Both the position numbers and the translations under genes were made by a program. The notes below the pieces were generated by a model. The model saw only the letters and a list, made by a program, of their open reading frames with translations, was not told where the DNA came from and did not search any database. A stretch of 64,000 bases of DNA from F23-B02 sp963613665 (lineage in GTDB: Bacteria > Bacillota > Clostridia > Oscillospirales > Oscillospiraceae), in NCBI GenBank assembly GCA_963613665.1, contig CAVEAL010000001.1, positions 1-64,000 on the forward strand. Reading direction: 5' to 3'. Shown piece by piece: positions 7,613-15,795 of this stretch (positions are counted from its first letter, which is position 1; each line of letters starts with the position of its first letter).

Positions 7613-8323
7613 TCAGGCGGGGTATGAAACGATCAGGGCATCCACGTCGGCGAGGCTCGTGCCGGAAAAAGCGAAGCTGCCGCCGTCGTTTTTGGCAAGC
7701 GTCACGGTGACGGTCTGCGCATCGAGATAGCCCGGCGCGATGAGGTGCGCGCTGACCATGTCGCTTATCGACTTTGCCCACCAGTCGTTGAAGCTCGCCG
7801 AGCCCTTGTCGAGCTCTCCCGAGGCGATGCGCTCGGCCGCATCCTTGGCAAAATCGGGGTAATCCTCCTCCGCCACCTGCGCGACCGCGGCGATCGGGCT
7901 CACGCTGACCTCGACGGTATAGCCCTCGCCGTCCTGCGCGGGCGTGCCGACCTCGTACTTTGCGCACTTGTACAGCCGGCGCATGAGCTCCAGAAGGCTG
8001 CTGCGCACGCTGTCGCTGCATTTTTCGAGCTCAATACCGAAATATTCGCAGAACACATCGAGGCTGACCTCCATGCCGCGCTCGTAGCGCTCGGCGCAGC
8101 TGTCCTCCGTCTCGCCGCCGAGCATGGCAAGGTACTCGTCGGAGTATTCGCCGAGGTACACCGCGTCAAGACCGCCCTTTACATAGGCCGCAGGATCAAA
8201 GGCCTGCGCCGTCTCCTCGGGCTTATCCGTCTCCTTGCTGTTGCCGCGGCAGCCGCCGAGCAGCGCCGTGCACAGGCTGAGCGCAAAAACAAGGCATATT
8301 ATGCGTGAAATTTTTCTTTTCAT
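7613..8323 (-). CDS. Lipoprotein of unknown function
   Basis: A 236-residue exported lipoprotein: positively charged start, hydrophobic stretch and lipobox LLGGC (Cys24). The mature part is helical and acidic and ends in a compact alpha/beta segment (about 125-230). It resembles DUF5105-type lipoproteins of Firmicutes in general layout, but I cannot assign a family with confidence. It is divergent from the ZIP transporter and has its own promoter. Confidence 0.65.
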   Translation of the reverse strand: MKRKISRIICLVFALSLCTALLGGCRGNSKETDKPEETAQAFDPAAYVKGGLDAVYLGEYSDEYLAMLGGETEDSCAERYERGMEVSLDVFCEYFGIELEKCSDSVRSSLLELMRRLYKCAKYEVGTPAQDGEGYTVEVSVSPIAAVAQVAEEDYPDFAKDAAERIASGELDKGSASFNDWWAKSISDMVSAHLIAPGYLDAQTVTVTLAKNDGGSFAFSGTSLADVDALIVSYPA

Positions 8324-8358
8324 ATATACATTCCTTTCGGTTTTATATATTTATATAC

Positions 8359-8387
8359 ATACTATATGAAAACCATCTGCCTGTCAA
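8359..8387 (-). promoter_or_regulatory. Sigma-A promoter of the lipoprotein gene
   Basis: Minus strand TTGACA (8387-8382), 17-bp spacer, TAGTAT (8364-8359), 36 nt before the ATG at 8323. Confidence 0.7.
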
Positions 8388-8443
8388 TCACAAATTCCCC
8401 CGCGAGGCATAGAATGCGGTATGCCGCAATTGGGGGAAAATTT

Positions 8444-9142
8444 ATGAGCTATGTACTTATCACGGCGGCCGGCATTGCGCTTTGCAGCCTAATCGGCGCG
8501 GCTGCCGGCTTCCTGTTTGAGAATATGCCGCGGTGCGCGGAGGAAGCGCTCTCCGGCGCCGCGGCCGGGATAATGCTGTGCGCGGCGGTGCTGTGCCTTA
8601 TCGCTCCGGCGCTGGAGCTTTCGGCCGGGCACTCAGCGTGGCTTACGCCGTCGGGCGTGCTGTGCGGCGCGTTCTTTCTCGGCGGCACGGGTCTGCTTGC
8701 CCCTCGGACGGCAGCTGTGTCCGACCCTGCGCGGCGGCATGCGCTGCTGCTTACCGCTGCGATAGCCATCCACCACTTTCCCGAGGGCATCGCCGCAGGG
8801 GTCAGCTTCGGCACGGGCGATCTCGGCGGTGCGCTGACTGTCGCGGGCGGCATCGCGTTCCAGAACGTACCCGAGGCCATGGTGATCATACCGCCGCTGC
8901 TGAGATCCGGCGCGGGCAGGCATGCAGCCGCGGCTGCCGCAGCCATAAGCAGCGCCGTTGAGGTCGCGGGAGTATTTTTCGGCTACGCGGCCGTCTCGCT
9001 CTCGCGCGGTCTGCTGCCGTTCATGCTCGCCTTCGCCGCGGGCTCGATGCTCTACGTCATCGGTGACGGTATGCTGCCGCGATCCCGCCTCTCGGCCTGC
9101 TCCATGCTCCTCGCCTTCTGTCTTTTTTTAGTGGCGATTTGA
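8444..9142 (+). CDS. ZIP-family divalent metal transporter
   Basis: A 232-residue, roughly eight-helix membrane protein. The metal-site helices are visible as HHFPEGIAAGV (TM4 HNxPEG-type) and QNVPEAMVI (TM5). Expected role: import of Zn2+, Fe2+ or Mn2+. The ATG at 8444 is preceded by GGGGGAA. The C-terminal residues Leu-Val-Ala-Ile-stop are encoded by the start of a repeat unit (TTAGTGGCGATTTGA), so the natural end of the gene may have been replaced. Confidence 0.85.
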   Translation: MSYVLITAAGIALCSLIGAAAGFLFENMPRCAEEALSGAAAGIMLCAAVLCLIAPALELSAGHSAWLTPSGVLCGAFFLGGTGLLAPRTAAVSDPARRHALLLTAAIAIHHFPEGIAAGVSFGTGDLGGALTVAGGIAFQNVPEAMVIIPPLLRSGAGRHAAAAAAAISSAVEVAGVFFGYAAVSLSRGLLPFMLAFAAGSMLYVIGDGMLPRSRLSACSMLLAFCLFLVAI

Positions 9143-9331
9143 AACCGTTCTTATACGTTTATTGCGTGAACCCGGTATCGAAACAGTGGAATAAACAAAA
9201 GCGTTTCGCGCAACAAAAGTGCGCTGTAATGTTAAGCATCTTGCCTTCCCCTGTCATAGTTTCCTACGCAGTCTTCGGTCGGGCTGACGCAGCAGACGTA
9301 TAGGTACAGCCTCAATTCGACTCCGAAAAAC
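9127..9331. repeat. Complete two-armed 88-bp-family element (locus 4)
   Basis: A full forward arm (from AGTGGCGATTTGA), the GCGCTGTAATGTTAAGCATC middle and an inverted arm ending in TCAATTCGACTCCGAAAAA. It exactly bridges two converging genes: the left end provides the ZIP stop and the right end provides the stop of the CHAP-SLH gene. Confidence 0.85.
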
Positions 9332-10679
9332 CGCGGTAGAGGAAGGCGGCGACCTGGGCGCGGGTGGCGTTTGCATTGGGCGAAAAATGCGTGTCGTCGG
9401 TGCCGGTGGTTATGCCGTTTTCGTATGCCCAGAGCACCGCGTCATAGCAGAAGCTGCCGCTGCGGATATCCTCAAAGGGATTGTCGCAGGTCGGTGCGGG
9501 CGAGCCGAGACAGCGCCAGAGCAGAGTCACGAACTCCGCGCGCGTGACGGTACGGTCGGGCGCAAAATATCCGCGTGAAACGCCATGAGTTACGCCGGTC
9601 TCGACCGCCCACTGCACGGCGCGTTCGCAGTAGCTGCCGCGATGCACGTCGTAAAACCAGTTTGTCTCGCTCTTGGGCATATAACGCCCCATTGCGCGCC
9701 AGAGGAAGGTGACGACCTCCGCGCGGGTGCACGCACCGTCGGGCAGGAACACCGCGCCGCTGCGTCCGCTTGATACGCTCTCTTCGAGCACCCAGCGGAT
9801 GCCGTCGGCGTAGGCAGCGTGTCTGCCCTCAAAATCAACATCGGTCGCGGCGACGGTGAAGGCGCAGCTCTCCTGAAGCCGGTCGTGGTTTGCGTTGACG
9901 GCCTCGATGTAAAGCTCATAGCTGCCCGGTCCGAGTCCGGCAAAGCCGATGCGGTCGTTGTAGGTCCACAGATCGACGAAGGTGCTGTTCGGCTGTGTTA
10001 TCTTATAGCTGAAAAACTCGCCCGCACCGTTGCGGATCTCGAGATATACCCAGGTGATGGGGCTGTCCGAGCTGAGAGTTCCGCCTATGCTGAACTCCTC
10101 GCCGCGCAGCTCGTACCAGGGAACGTGCAGCTTTGCCAGAGTTATCGTCGATGCGCTGCCCTCGATGCTGCCGTACTGCGGGGTCGCGTAGCCGAGGATG
10201 CTGCCGTCGCGCTTTCTCTCGCGGCGCTCGACCATCTCGTTTGCGGCGTTGCCCTCGATGGTATAGACCGTGCTCTCGTCGGCGCTTTCGACTATCGCAA
10301 CGTGATCGACGGAGCTGCCGCTGCCGATAAACAGCAGATCGCCGGCCTGCGGAGTGTACTCCCGCGTGCGCCAGAGCCCGCGCTGTTTGAACCAGCTCGC
10401 GCCGGTCGGGCAGCTTGCAAACTTGGGAATAACGCTCTCCGGCACGCCCGCCTGCTGCGCGCACCAGCTTATGAACATTGCGCACCAAGGCTGATTGGGC
10501 AGGCCGTACCACGTGCCGTACTTCGTCCCGTTCTGGAACCGTTCGCGGTAGCCGAGCTGCGACACGGCCATGCTCATGAAGCTCTCGCGCTGACTGCGCG
10601 GCGTTTCCGCAAGCGCCGTCGGAACAAGGCTCAGCAGCATGACGATCGAAAGGATAAGGCTCAGAATTCTCTTTTTCAT
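9312..10679 (-). CDS. CHAP-domain amidase/endopeptidase with three SLH repeats
   Basis: A 455-residue secreted protein. Signal peptide (1-24, cut near ALA-E); CHAP/NlpC-like cysteine domain (about 30-165) with Cys66 in QPWCAMFISWC and His126 in VDHVAIVE; a beta-rich linker (about 175-280); three SLH repeats (about 283-455). Expected activity is peptidoglycan peptide hydrolysis, with SLH anchoring to the secondary wall polymer. ATG with GGAG 8 nt upstream. The terminal Ser-Glu-Ser-Asn-stop comes from a repeat arm. Confidence 0.85.
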   Translation of the reverse strand: MKKRILSLILSIVMLLSLVPTALAETPRSQRESFMSMAVSQLGYRERFQNGTKYGTWYGLPNQPWCAMFISWCAQQAGVPESVIPKFASCPTGASWFKQRGLWRTREYTPQAGDLLFIGSGSSVDHVAIVESADESTVYTIEGNAANEMVERRERKRDGSILGYATPQYGSIEGSASTITLAKLHVPWYELRGEEFSIGGTLSSDSPITWVYLEIRNGAGEFFSYKITQPNSTFVDLWTYNDRIGFAGLGPGSYELYIEAVNANHDRLQESCAFTVAATDVDFEGRHAAYADGIRWVLEESVSSGRSGAVFLPDGACTRAEVVTFLWRAMGRYMPKSETNWFYDVHRGSYCERAVQWAVETGVTHGVSRGYFAPDRTVTRAEFVTLLWRCLGSPAPTCDNPFEDIRSGSFCYDAVLWAYENGITTGTDDTHFSPNANATRAQVAAFLYRGFSESN

Positions 10680-10730
10680 CTCTTGTCTCCCGTGTTGTAT
10701 TTCTCTGTTTTCTCTCTGCTTTTATAAGAA

Positions 10731-10752
10731 AAGACCGCCCTGCGGCGGTCTT
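10731..10752 (-). terminator. Terminator after the large SLH/LRR gene
   Basis: Stem 10731-10739 with 10744-10752 (AAGACCGCC/GGCGGTCTT), followed on the minus strand by TTCTTAT. It lies 5 nt after the stop at 10758. Confidence 0.85.
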
Positions 10753-10757
10753 TATCA

Positions 10758-13418
10758 TTAACTGGTCAGGTTGTTCATGCGGTAGAGGAAGGTTACGACC
10801 TGTGCGCGCGTGGCGGCACCGGTGGGCTGGAAGGAGGTCGCGGAAACGCCGCTTGTAACGCCGTTTTCATATGCCCAGAGTATCGCCGTGAAGGCAAAGT
10901 AGCTCGAGGATATGTCGGTGAAGGGATTGTAGCCGCCGCAGACGGGCCGGTCGAGATAGCGCCAGAGGAATACGACGAACTGCGCGCGCGTGACCGTCTG
11001 GTCGGGCGCAAAATGCGTGCTGTCAATGCCGCTTGTGATGCCCTTCTCTGCCGCCCAGAGTACGGCGTCGGTGTAGTACGCGCCGCTTTTTACGTCGGCA
11101 AAGCCGCTGACGCTGCCGCTCGGCTTAGGCTCGCCTGCAAGACGCCACAGGAAGGTTACGACCTGCGCGCGGGTGCATATGCCGTCGGGATCGAAGGCGG
11201 TCGCCGTTTTGCCGCTGGTGACGCCGTTTTCGGCCGCCCAGAGGATGGCGTCGGTGTAGTTTATGTCCTTACCCTGTGCATCGAGATCGATGAAGGGGTT
11301 TACGGCGCCGCAGACCGTGCACACGCCGTTTACGAAATTATGCCCGAGCTGGCGCACATAATTGCTCTCGAACTTCTCCGAGCAGCTTTTGCACTCGAAT
11401 ACCGTGTAGCCCCGGGTCGAGCAGGTCGGCGCGACGACGGTGGTCTTATAGTCGTGGACGTGGTTGTCGTAGCTTTCCCAGGTCAGCGTTCCGCCGAAGC
11501 TTTTGCCCCTGTGAGAGCCCCAGCTCGTGCCGTTTACGGGGTAAACGAGCGTGGTCGTAACGCCGGCAAAGGCGTTTTCGGCGACCGAGCCGAAGTCTCC
11601 GGAGATGTTTATATAGTCGATCTTCGCGCCGGAGGGGAAGGCGTTGTCCTCGAGCACGAGGCTGCGGCAGTCAAGTGATACCGACTTTATGCCTGTGCAG
11701 CCGGAAAATGCGTTCTCGGAGATGCACAGACTCCCGGCGCGGCTGTAGATGCCGATCTCGCGCAGCGCGGTGCAGCCGGAGAAGGCGCCGGAACCGACGG
11801 TAAAGCTGCTTGCACCGTAGCTTCCGTCGTCAACGACAAAGAATGCCTCGAGCGCGGTGCAGCCGGAAAAGAGGGCTGCGGGGATCTGAGTAAGGCCGGA
11901 GGGGAGCTGGGCGTAGCTGAGCTTCTTGCACGAAGAAAACGCGCCCTCGCCGAGGTTTGAGACGCTCGAGGGAACGGCCACGCTCTTTATCGCCGTGCCC
12001 GAGAAGGCATAGCTTCCGACGCTCACGCAGCCGGTGGGAATGCCGATGACCGACAGCGCCGAGCAGCCGCGGAAGCATTCGCTGCCGATGACCTTCACGC
12101 TCTCGATGCCCTCTATATCGCTCAGTGCGGTGCAGCCGTAAAACGCGCCGCTGCCGAAGAGCTGGAGCTCGGAATTGATCTCGACCGACCTGAGGTTTTT
12201 GAGGTCCGCAAAGGCATAGTTGCCGACGGTTTTAACGCCGGAGCCGATGACGACCGACGTTATGATCGAGGCGTACTCGAACCACGGCGCACGCAGGCCG
12301 TCGGCCGCGTGGTAGTTGTTCATTTCGCCGCTGCCGCTTATGCGCAGCACGCCCGTGTCCTCGTTCAGGCTCCATTTGAGGCTTTCGCCGCAGTCGCCGC
12401 GGATGGTAAGGTCCTTCCACTGTGCGTAGACGATGATGTCCTTCGTGATGATCGTCGAGGAATTGAGCTTATTGCCGCCCGTGGGCGCGTCGTACCAGCC
12501 GAGGAAGTGGAAGCCGTCGTATTCGGGCGTGGGCAGCGTGCCTATCGAGCCGTCGGCGGAGACGTACACGCGCTTTGTATCGCAGGTGCCGCCGTTGGGA
12601 TCGAGCGTTATGCACGGCACGGACTTCCACTGCGCGTAGATGGTGCAGTTTGCGGTGAATTTATAGCTGCTTGTTATCTTCGTGCCGCCGGACGCTGCGG
12701 TGTACCAGCCGAGGAAGGCGTAGCCCTCGCGCGTCGGGGTCGGCAGCGAGGCCGCAGTGCCGTCGGCGGAGACATAGGCGTTTGTTTCAACGCAGCTGCC
12801 GCCGTTGGGGTTGAGCGTCACCGTCAGAAGCCCCGGGCCGCCGCCGGATTTGTTCGTTATGTACCAGATCTTGGTTATGTTTGCAATGACGTTTGTCTGC
12901 GAGCCGCGGTTCTGCGCATTCCAGCTGGCCGTGAGCTTGATGCGCTTTGCGGCAGTGCCGGGGTCGGCGCAGTAGAACGTGTCGCTGTCGGCGTCGTAGT
13001 CTGTCAGCAGCACCGCGTGAGGGAGGTTGCCGTCGTATATCTCGATGCCCTCCGGGTGCTTGTCGAGCATCGCCAGCAGCGCCGCCTTTTTTTCGGCGGT
13101 GCTCATGCCCGAGTAGCTTGCCGTACCGACGGTCATGCCGGCATAGGTGAAATTGTTGCTCAGGCCGGTGCCGTTTATCCATGCCGCCGACGATATCGAG
13201 TCCTCGGTGATGCTTTCCCAGTTTGCGTTGCCGTCGATGATCGCGCGGCGGCGCAGCATCATGGCAGCAGTGGTCAGCGTGCATTTGCCGCGGCCGCTCT
13301 GCATGAGGAAAACGTTGTCGTCATTTATCGTTGCAGCCAGTGCGCTGACCGCCATTGCCGGCAGCATGGTCAGCACCAGCGTTAACACCAGTATCATGCT
13401 AAGTATACGTTTTTTCAT
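10758..13418 (-). CDS. Secreted C39-like protease/LRR/SLH multidomain protein
   Basis: An 886-residue surface protein from the ATG at 13418. Signal peptide (1-29); papain-like C39-type domain (about 35-190) with Cys46 in GRGKCTLTTAA, His134 in LPHAVLLTDYD and Asp140/142; two InlB-type beta-repeats (about 198-336, each with NPNGG and FLGWY); BspA-like LRR_5 repeats (about 340-640, GxxAFxGC pattern); a Cys-rich HxHxY segment; three SLH repeats (about 695-886). The protease fold suggests cleavage of a secreted peptide or wall substrate. GGAGG lies 16 nt upstream, so the start is a little uncertain. Promoter at 13489-13517. Confidence 0.8.
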   Translation of the reverse strand: MKKRILSMILVLTLVLTMLPAMAVSALAATINDDNVFLMQSGRGKCTLTTAAMMLRRRAIIDGNANWESITEDSISSAAWINGTGLSNNFTYAGMTVGTASYSGMSTAEKKAALLAMLDKHPEGIEIYDGNLPHAVLLTDYDADSDTFYCADPGTAAKRIKLTASWNAQNRGSQTNVIANITKIWYITNKSGGGPGLLTVTLNPNGGSCVETNAYVSADGTAASLPTPTREGYAFLGWYTAASGGTKITSSYKFTANCTIYAQWKSVPCITLDPNGGTCDTKRVYVSADGSIGTLPTPEYDGFHFLGWYDAPTGGNKLNSSTIITKDIIVYAQWKDLTIRGDCGESLKWSLNEDTGVLRISGSGEMNNYHAADGLRAPWFEYASIITSVVIGSGVKTVGNYAFADLKNLRSVEINSELQLFGSGAFYGCTALSDIEGIESVKVIGSECFRGCSALSVIGIPTGCVSVGSYAFSGTAIKSVAVPSSVSNLGEGAFSSCKKLSYAQLPSGLTQIPAALFSGCTALEAFFVVDDGSYGASSFTVGSGAFSGCTALREIGIYSRAGSLCISENAFSGCTGIKSVSLDCRSLVLEDNAFPSGAKIDYINISGDFGSVAENAFAGVTTTLVYPVNGTSWGSHRGKSFGGTLTWESYDNHVHDYKTTVVAPTCSTRGYTVFECKSCSEKFESNYVRQLGHNFVNGVCTVCGAVNPFIDLDAQGKDINYTDAILWAAENGVTSGKTATAFDPDGICTRAQVVTFLWRLAGEPKPSGSVSGFADVKSGAYYTDAVLWAAEKGITSGIDSTHFAPDQTVTRAQFVVFLWRYLDRPVCGGYNPFTDISSSYFAFTAILWAYENGVTSGVSATSFQPTGAATRAQVVTFLYRMNNLTS

Positions 13419-13488
13419 CAGTTCTTTGTTCGTCCCTCCCGTGTGGATTGAGCTTTGCCGCGCGGGCAAAAACGCGCACAGCAATGTA

Positions 13489-13517
13489 ATTATAGACCAA
13501 AACACAACGGCAATCAA
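13489..13517 (-). promoter_or_regulatory. Sigma-A promoter of the large SLH/LRR gene
   Basis: Minus strand TTGATT (13517-13512), 17-bp spacer, TATAAT (13494-13489), about 70 nt before the start. Confidence 0.7.
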
Positions 13518-13540
13518 GGAATTTAAAAGAATCTTTACTT

Positions 13541-13905
13541 TTTTGGCGGCGTATTTTCGGAGGCGCATTGACGCTGTACCTATACGCTTTTTGCAGGTGC
13601 CCGGTATCGAAACAGTGGAATAAACAAAAGCGTTTCGCGCTTTTTTTGAGGCGATTTGAAACCGTTCCTATACGTTTATTGCGTGAACCCGGTATCGAAA
13701 CAGTGGAATAAACAATAGCGTTTCGCGTAATAAAAGTGCGCAGTAATGTTAAGCATCTTGCCTTCCCCTGTCACGGTTTCCCGCGCAGCCTCCGTTCGGG
13801 CTGACGCAAAAACCGTATCGGTACTGCGCGGCAGCGCCTCCAAAAAGCCTTCCCCTTGAAGGGAAGGTGGCGACAGCCGACGGATGAGGTGTAATTTAAT
13901 CGCCC
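13541..13905. repeat. Tandem 88-bp units plus inverted arm (locus 5)
   Basis: Two forward units exactly 88 bp apart (GGCGC at 13562, GGCGA at 13650), the AATGTTAAGCATC middle, an inverted arm ending GCGCCTCCAAAAAG (about 13845), then the CCGACGGATGAGGTGT module. Unlike most loci it lies between divergent genes, upstream of both. Confidence 0.85.
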
Positions 13906-13968
13906 CGCAAAGGTGCAGGCACGAATATCAATGCATATTTCGGGAACACTTTCCATGAGGTGTTTCCC

Positions 13969-15237
13969 ATGCTTATAAGAAAAAAGACATTTGTACTCAT
14001 TATCACATATCTCGCTGCGGCAGTCGCTGCGCTGGGTGCGTACACGGCTGTTCACTCCGGCATGGAGCGCAGCTATCGCCGCACGGCCGAATACGGTTAC
14101 GCACACGCGTTCGAGGAGCTTGTGTACGCGGCGTCGGGGCTGGAAAGTGCGCTGCACCGCGCATCCTACGCGACCGGCGCGGAGCTGTCCGGCGAGCTGT
14201 GCGCAGACATTTACGGCAGCTGCCTTGCCGCCGAGATGAGCATGGCCGTGCTGCCGTTTTCCACGCAGGAGCTCGAGCAGACGGCAGCCTTTATCGGCAT
14301 CGCGGGCGACTATGCGCGCAGCAGGCTCCGTGTCTCGGCGCAGTCGGGCTTCGACGACGCGGCGCGGGACCGTTTTGCCGGACTCTATAAAACGGCGGCG
14401 GAGCTCGGTGAAAAGCTGCGCGGCATTCAGGGCTCGGTCAATGACGGCGAGGTGCTGCTCGACGAGCCGGAAAACGTATTCGCAGGCTCCGGCGAGAGAC
14501 TGAGCGAGCAAATGCTCGGCATGGAAAGCGGCATCGGCGCGACGGAGCTCGGCGCATACGGCGGACGGTACTCGGCTGCTGCGCCTTTTCAGTCAGGAAC
14601 GCCCATAGCGCAGGAGGAGGCCAGAGCCGCGGCAGCCGAATTTTTCGGTCTCGACGCGGAAAAGCTTGAAACCGAATACACGGCGGAGAACGGCACAGTC
14701 TGCTTTGCCTTTGACGGCGGGAGCGTGTGCGTCGATGCGGAGGGAAATGTCATCTCGCTCAGCTCCGGGCGCAGTGTCGCGGGAGATATGAGCTCGTCCG
14801 AGCTTGAGCGCACGGCGCGCGCTTTTCTCGCAGCGCACGGCTTCGGCGACGTATATCTTGCCTCGAGCAAACGCTCCGGCAGCGTACAGACGATGGTATT
14901 TGACTGCGTGGAAAACGGCGTCAGGTGCATGGGCGACAGCGTGCGCATTTCCGTCGCCGCTGACGACGGCAGCATCTTCGCCTACGACGCGTCCGGGCAT
15001 TTGAAGCGTCACGGCTCCTATCCCGAGGCCGCCGCTTCGGTGAGCGAGAGCGAGGCGCGCAAAGCCCTGCCCCCAACGCTTCTCGTCGAAAGCGCACAGC
15101 TATGCTATGCCGGGACCGACGGCGGCAGCGCCGTCCTGTGCTACGCCTTCGACTGCACAGGCTCCGACTCCGAGCCGCTCCTTGTCCTCGTCAACGCACG
15201 GACCGCTCTCCAGTACAACGTTTTGGAGGCGCATTAA
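13969..15237 (+). CDS. ypeB: Spore germination protein YpeB
   Basis: A 422-residue YpeB homologue. An N-terminal membrane anchor (about 7-27) is followed by a long helical region (about 35-185) and C-terminal PepSY-like repeats (about 200-418; EARAAAAEFFGLD, ELERTARAFLAAHGF, ESEARKALPPTL). YpeB is needed for assembly and function of the cortex hydrolase SleB in spores. GAGGTG at 13957-13962 selects the ATG at 13969. sleB, its usual partner, is not adjacent. The last residues Leu-Glu-Ala-His are encoded by a repeat unit. This gene is the clearest marker of a sporulating host. Confidence 0.85.
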   Translation: MLIRKKTFVLIITYLAAAVAALGAYTAVHSGMERSYRRTAEYGYAHAFEELVYAASGLESALHRASYATGAELSGELCADIYGSCLAAEMSMAVLPFSTQELEQTAAFIGIAGDYARSRLRVSAQSGFDDAARDRFAGLYKTAAELGEKLRGIQGSVNDGEVLLDEPENVFAGSGERLSEQMLGMESGIGATELGAYGGRYSAAAPFQSGTPIAQEEARAAAAEFFGLDAEKLETEYTAENGTVCFAFDGGSVCVDAEGNVISLSSGRSVAGDMSSSELERTARAFLAAHGFGDVYLASSKRSGSVQTMVFDCVENGVRCMGDSVRISVAADDGSIFAYDASGHLKRHGSYPEAAASVSESEARKALPPTLLVESAQLCYAGTDGGSAVLCYAFDCTGSDSEPLLVLVNARTALQYNVLEAH

Positions 15238-15530
15238 CTCCCTGCCTATACGTTTATTGCGGGTGCCCGGTTTTTCGGAGGCGCATTCAGGCTGTACTTA
15301 TACGCTTATTGCGTCAGCCCGGTATCGAAACACTGGAATAAATAAAAACGTTTCGCGCAGCAAAAGTACGGTGCGGTGTTTGCCGGCCCCCTGGCTTCCC
15401 CTGTCACGGTTTTTACCGCAGCTTCCGGTCGGGACACGGCAAAAACCGTATCGGCACAATGCGGCAGCGCCTCCGAAAAAACCTTTCCCTTGAGGGGAAG
15501 CTGGGTCGCGTAAGCGAGCCGGATGAGGTG
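15222..15530. repeat. 88-bp-family element with ATGAGG module (locus 6)
   Basis: A truncated forward unit (GGAGGCGCATTAACTCC, containing the ypeB stop) runs into a second forward unit (GGAGGCGCATTCAGG), then an inverted arm (ending GCGCCTCCGAAAAA) and a variant of the AGGGGAAG...CCGGATGAGGTGT module. Confidence 0.85.
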
Positions 15531-15636
15531 TCTGTAAATTGCGCTTGAAGGTCAAGCGATGTATGACTGCCTATACCCGGCCGAAACCACTGCCGGACTC
15601 CGTATAGCAGGAAGCAAATTGGATATTGAATGCAAA

Positions 15637-15672
15637 AAAGACAGTGCAGGCTATGATCTGCACTGTCTTTTC
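15637..15672. terminator. GTGCAG-type bidirectional terminator
   Basis: A 13-bp perfect stem (15637-15649 with 15658-15670) around GCTATGAT, with A and T runs on the two sides. It separates ypeB from the converging deacetylase gene. Confidence 0.8.
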
Positions 15673-15726
15673 GTATAACGCGGCTCGCGCCGCAATTTTT
15701 TACACCTCTCCTCTAAGGGAGGGCTT

Positions 15727-15795
15727 TTATTTTGCCGGCAGTTTCCGGCCGGGTCCCCGCAGCAAACGTATAAGCGTATAAGCAAAGCCTCAGAC
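15727..15795 (-). repeat. Partial 88-bp-family unit at the deacetylase 3' end (locus 7)
   Basis: On the minus strand CTGAGGCTTTGCTTATACGC continues into TGCGGGGACCCGGCCGGAA and GGC. It is an internally altered unit whose TGA (the one in ATTGAGG of the consensus) is the stop codon of the deacetylase-SLH gene. Confidence 0.6.

Noticed and set aside
13932..13960. Forespore (sigma-G-like) promoter for ypeB (TGCATA...CATGAGG)
   Set aside because: The -10 match is poor, and the implied start would lie at or after the ribosome site.
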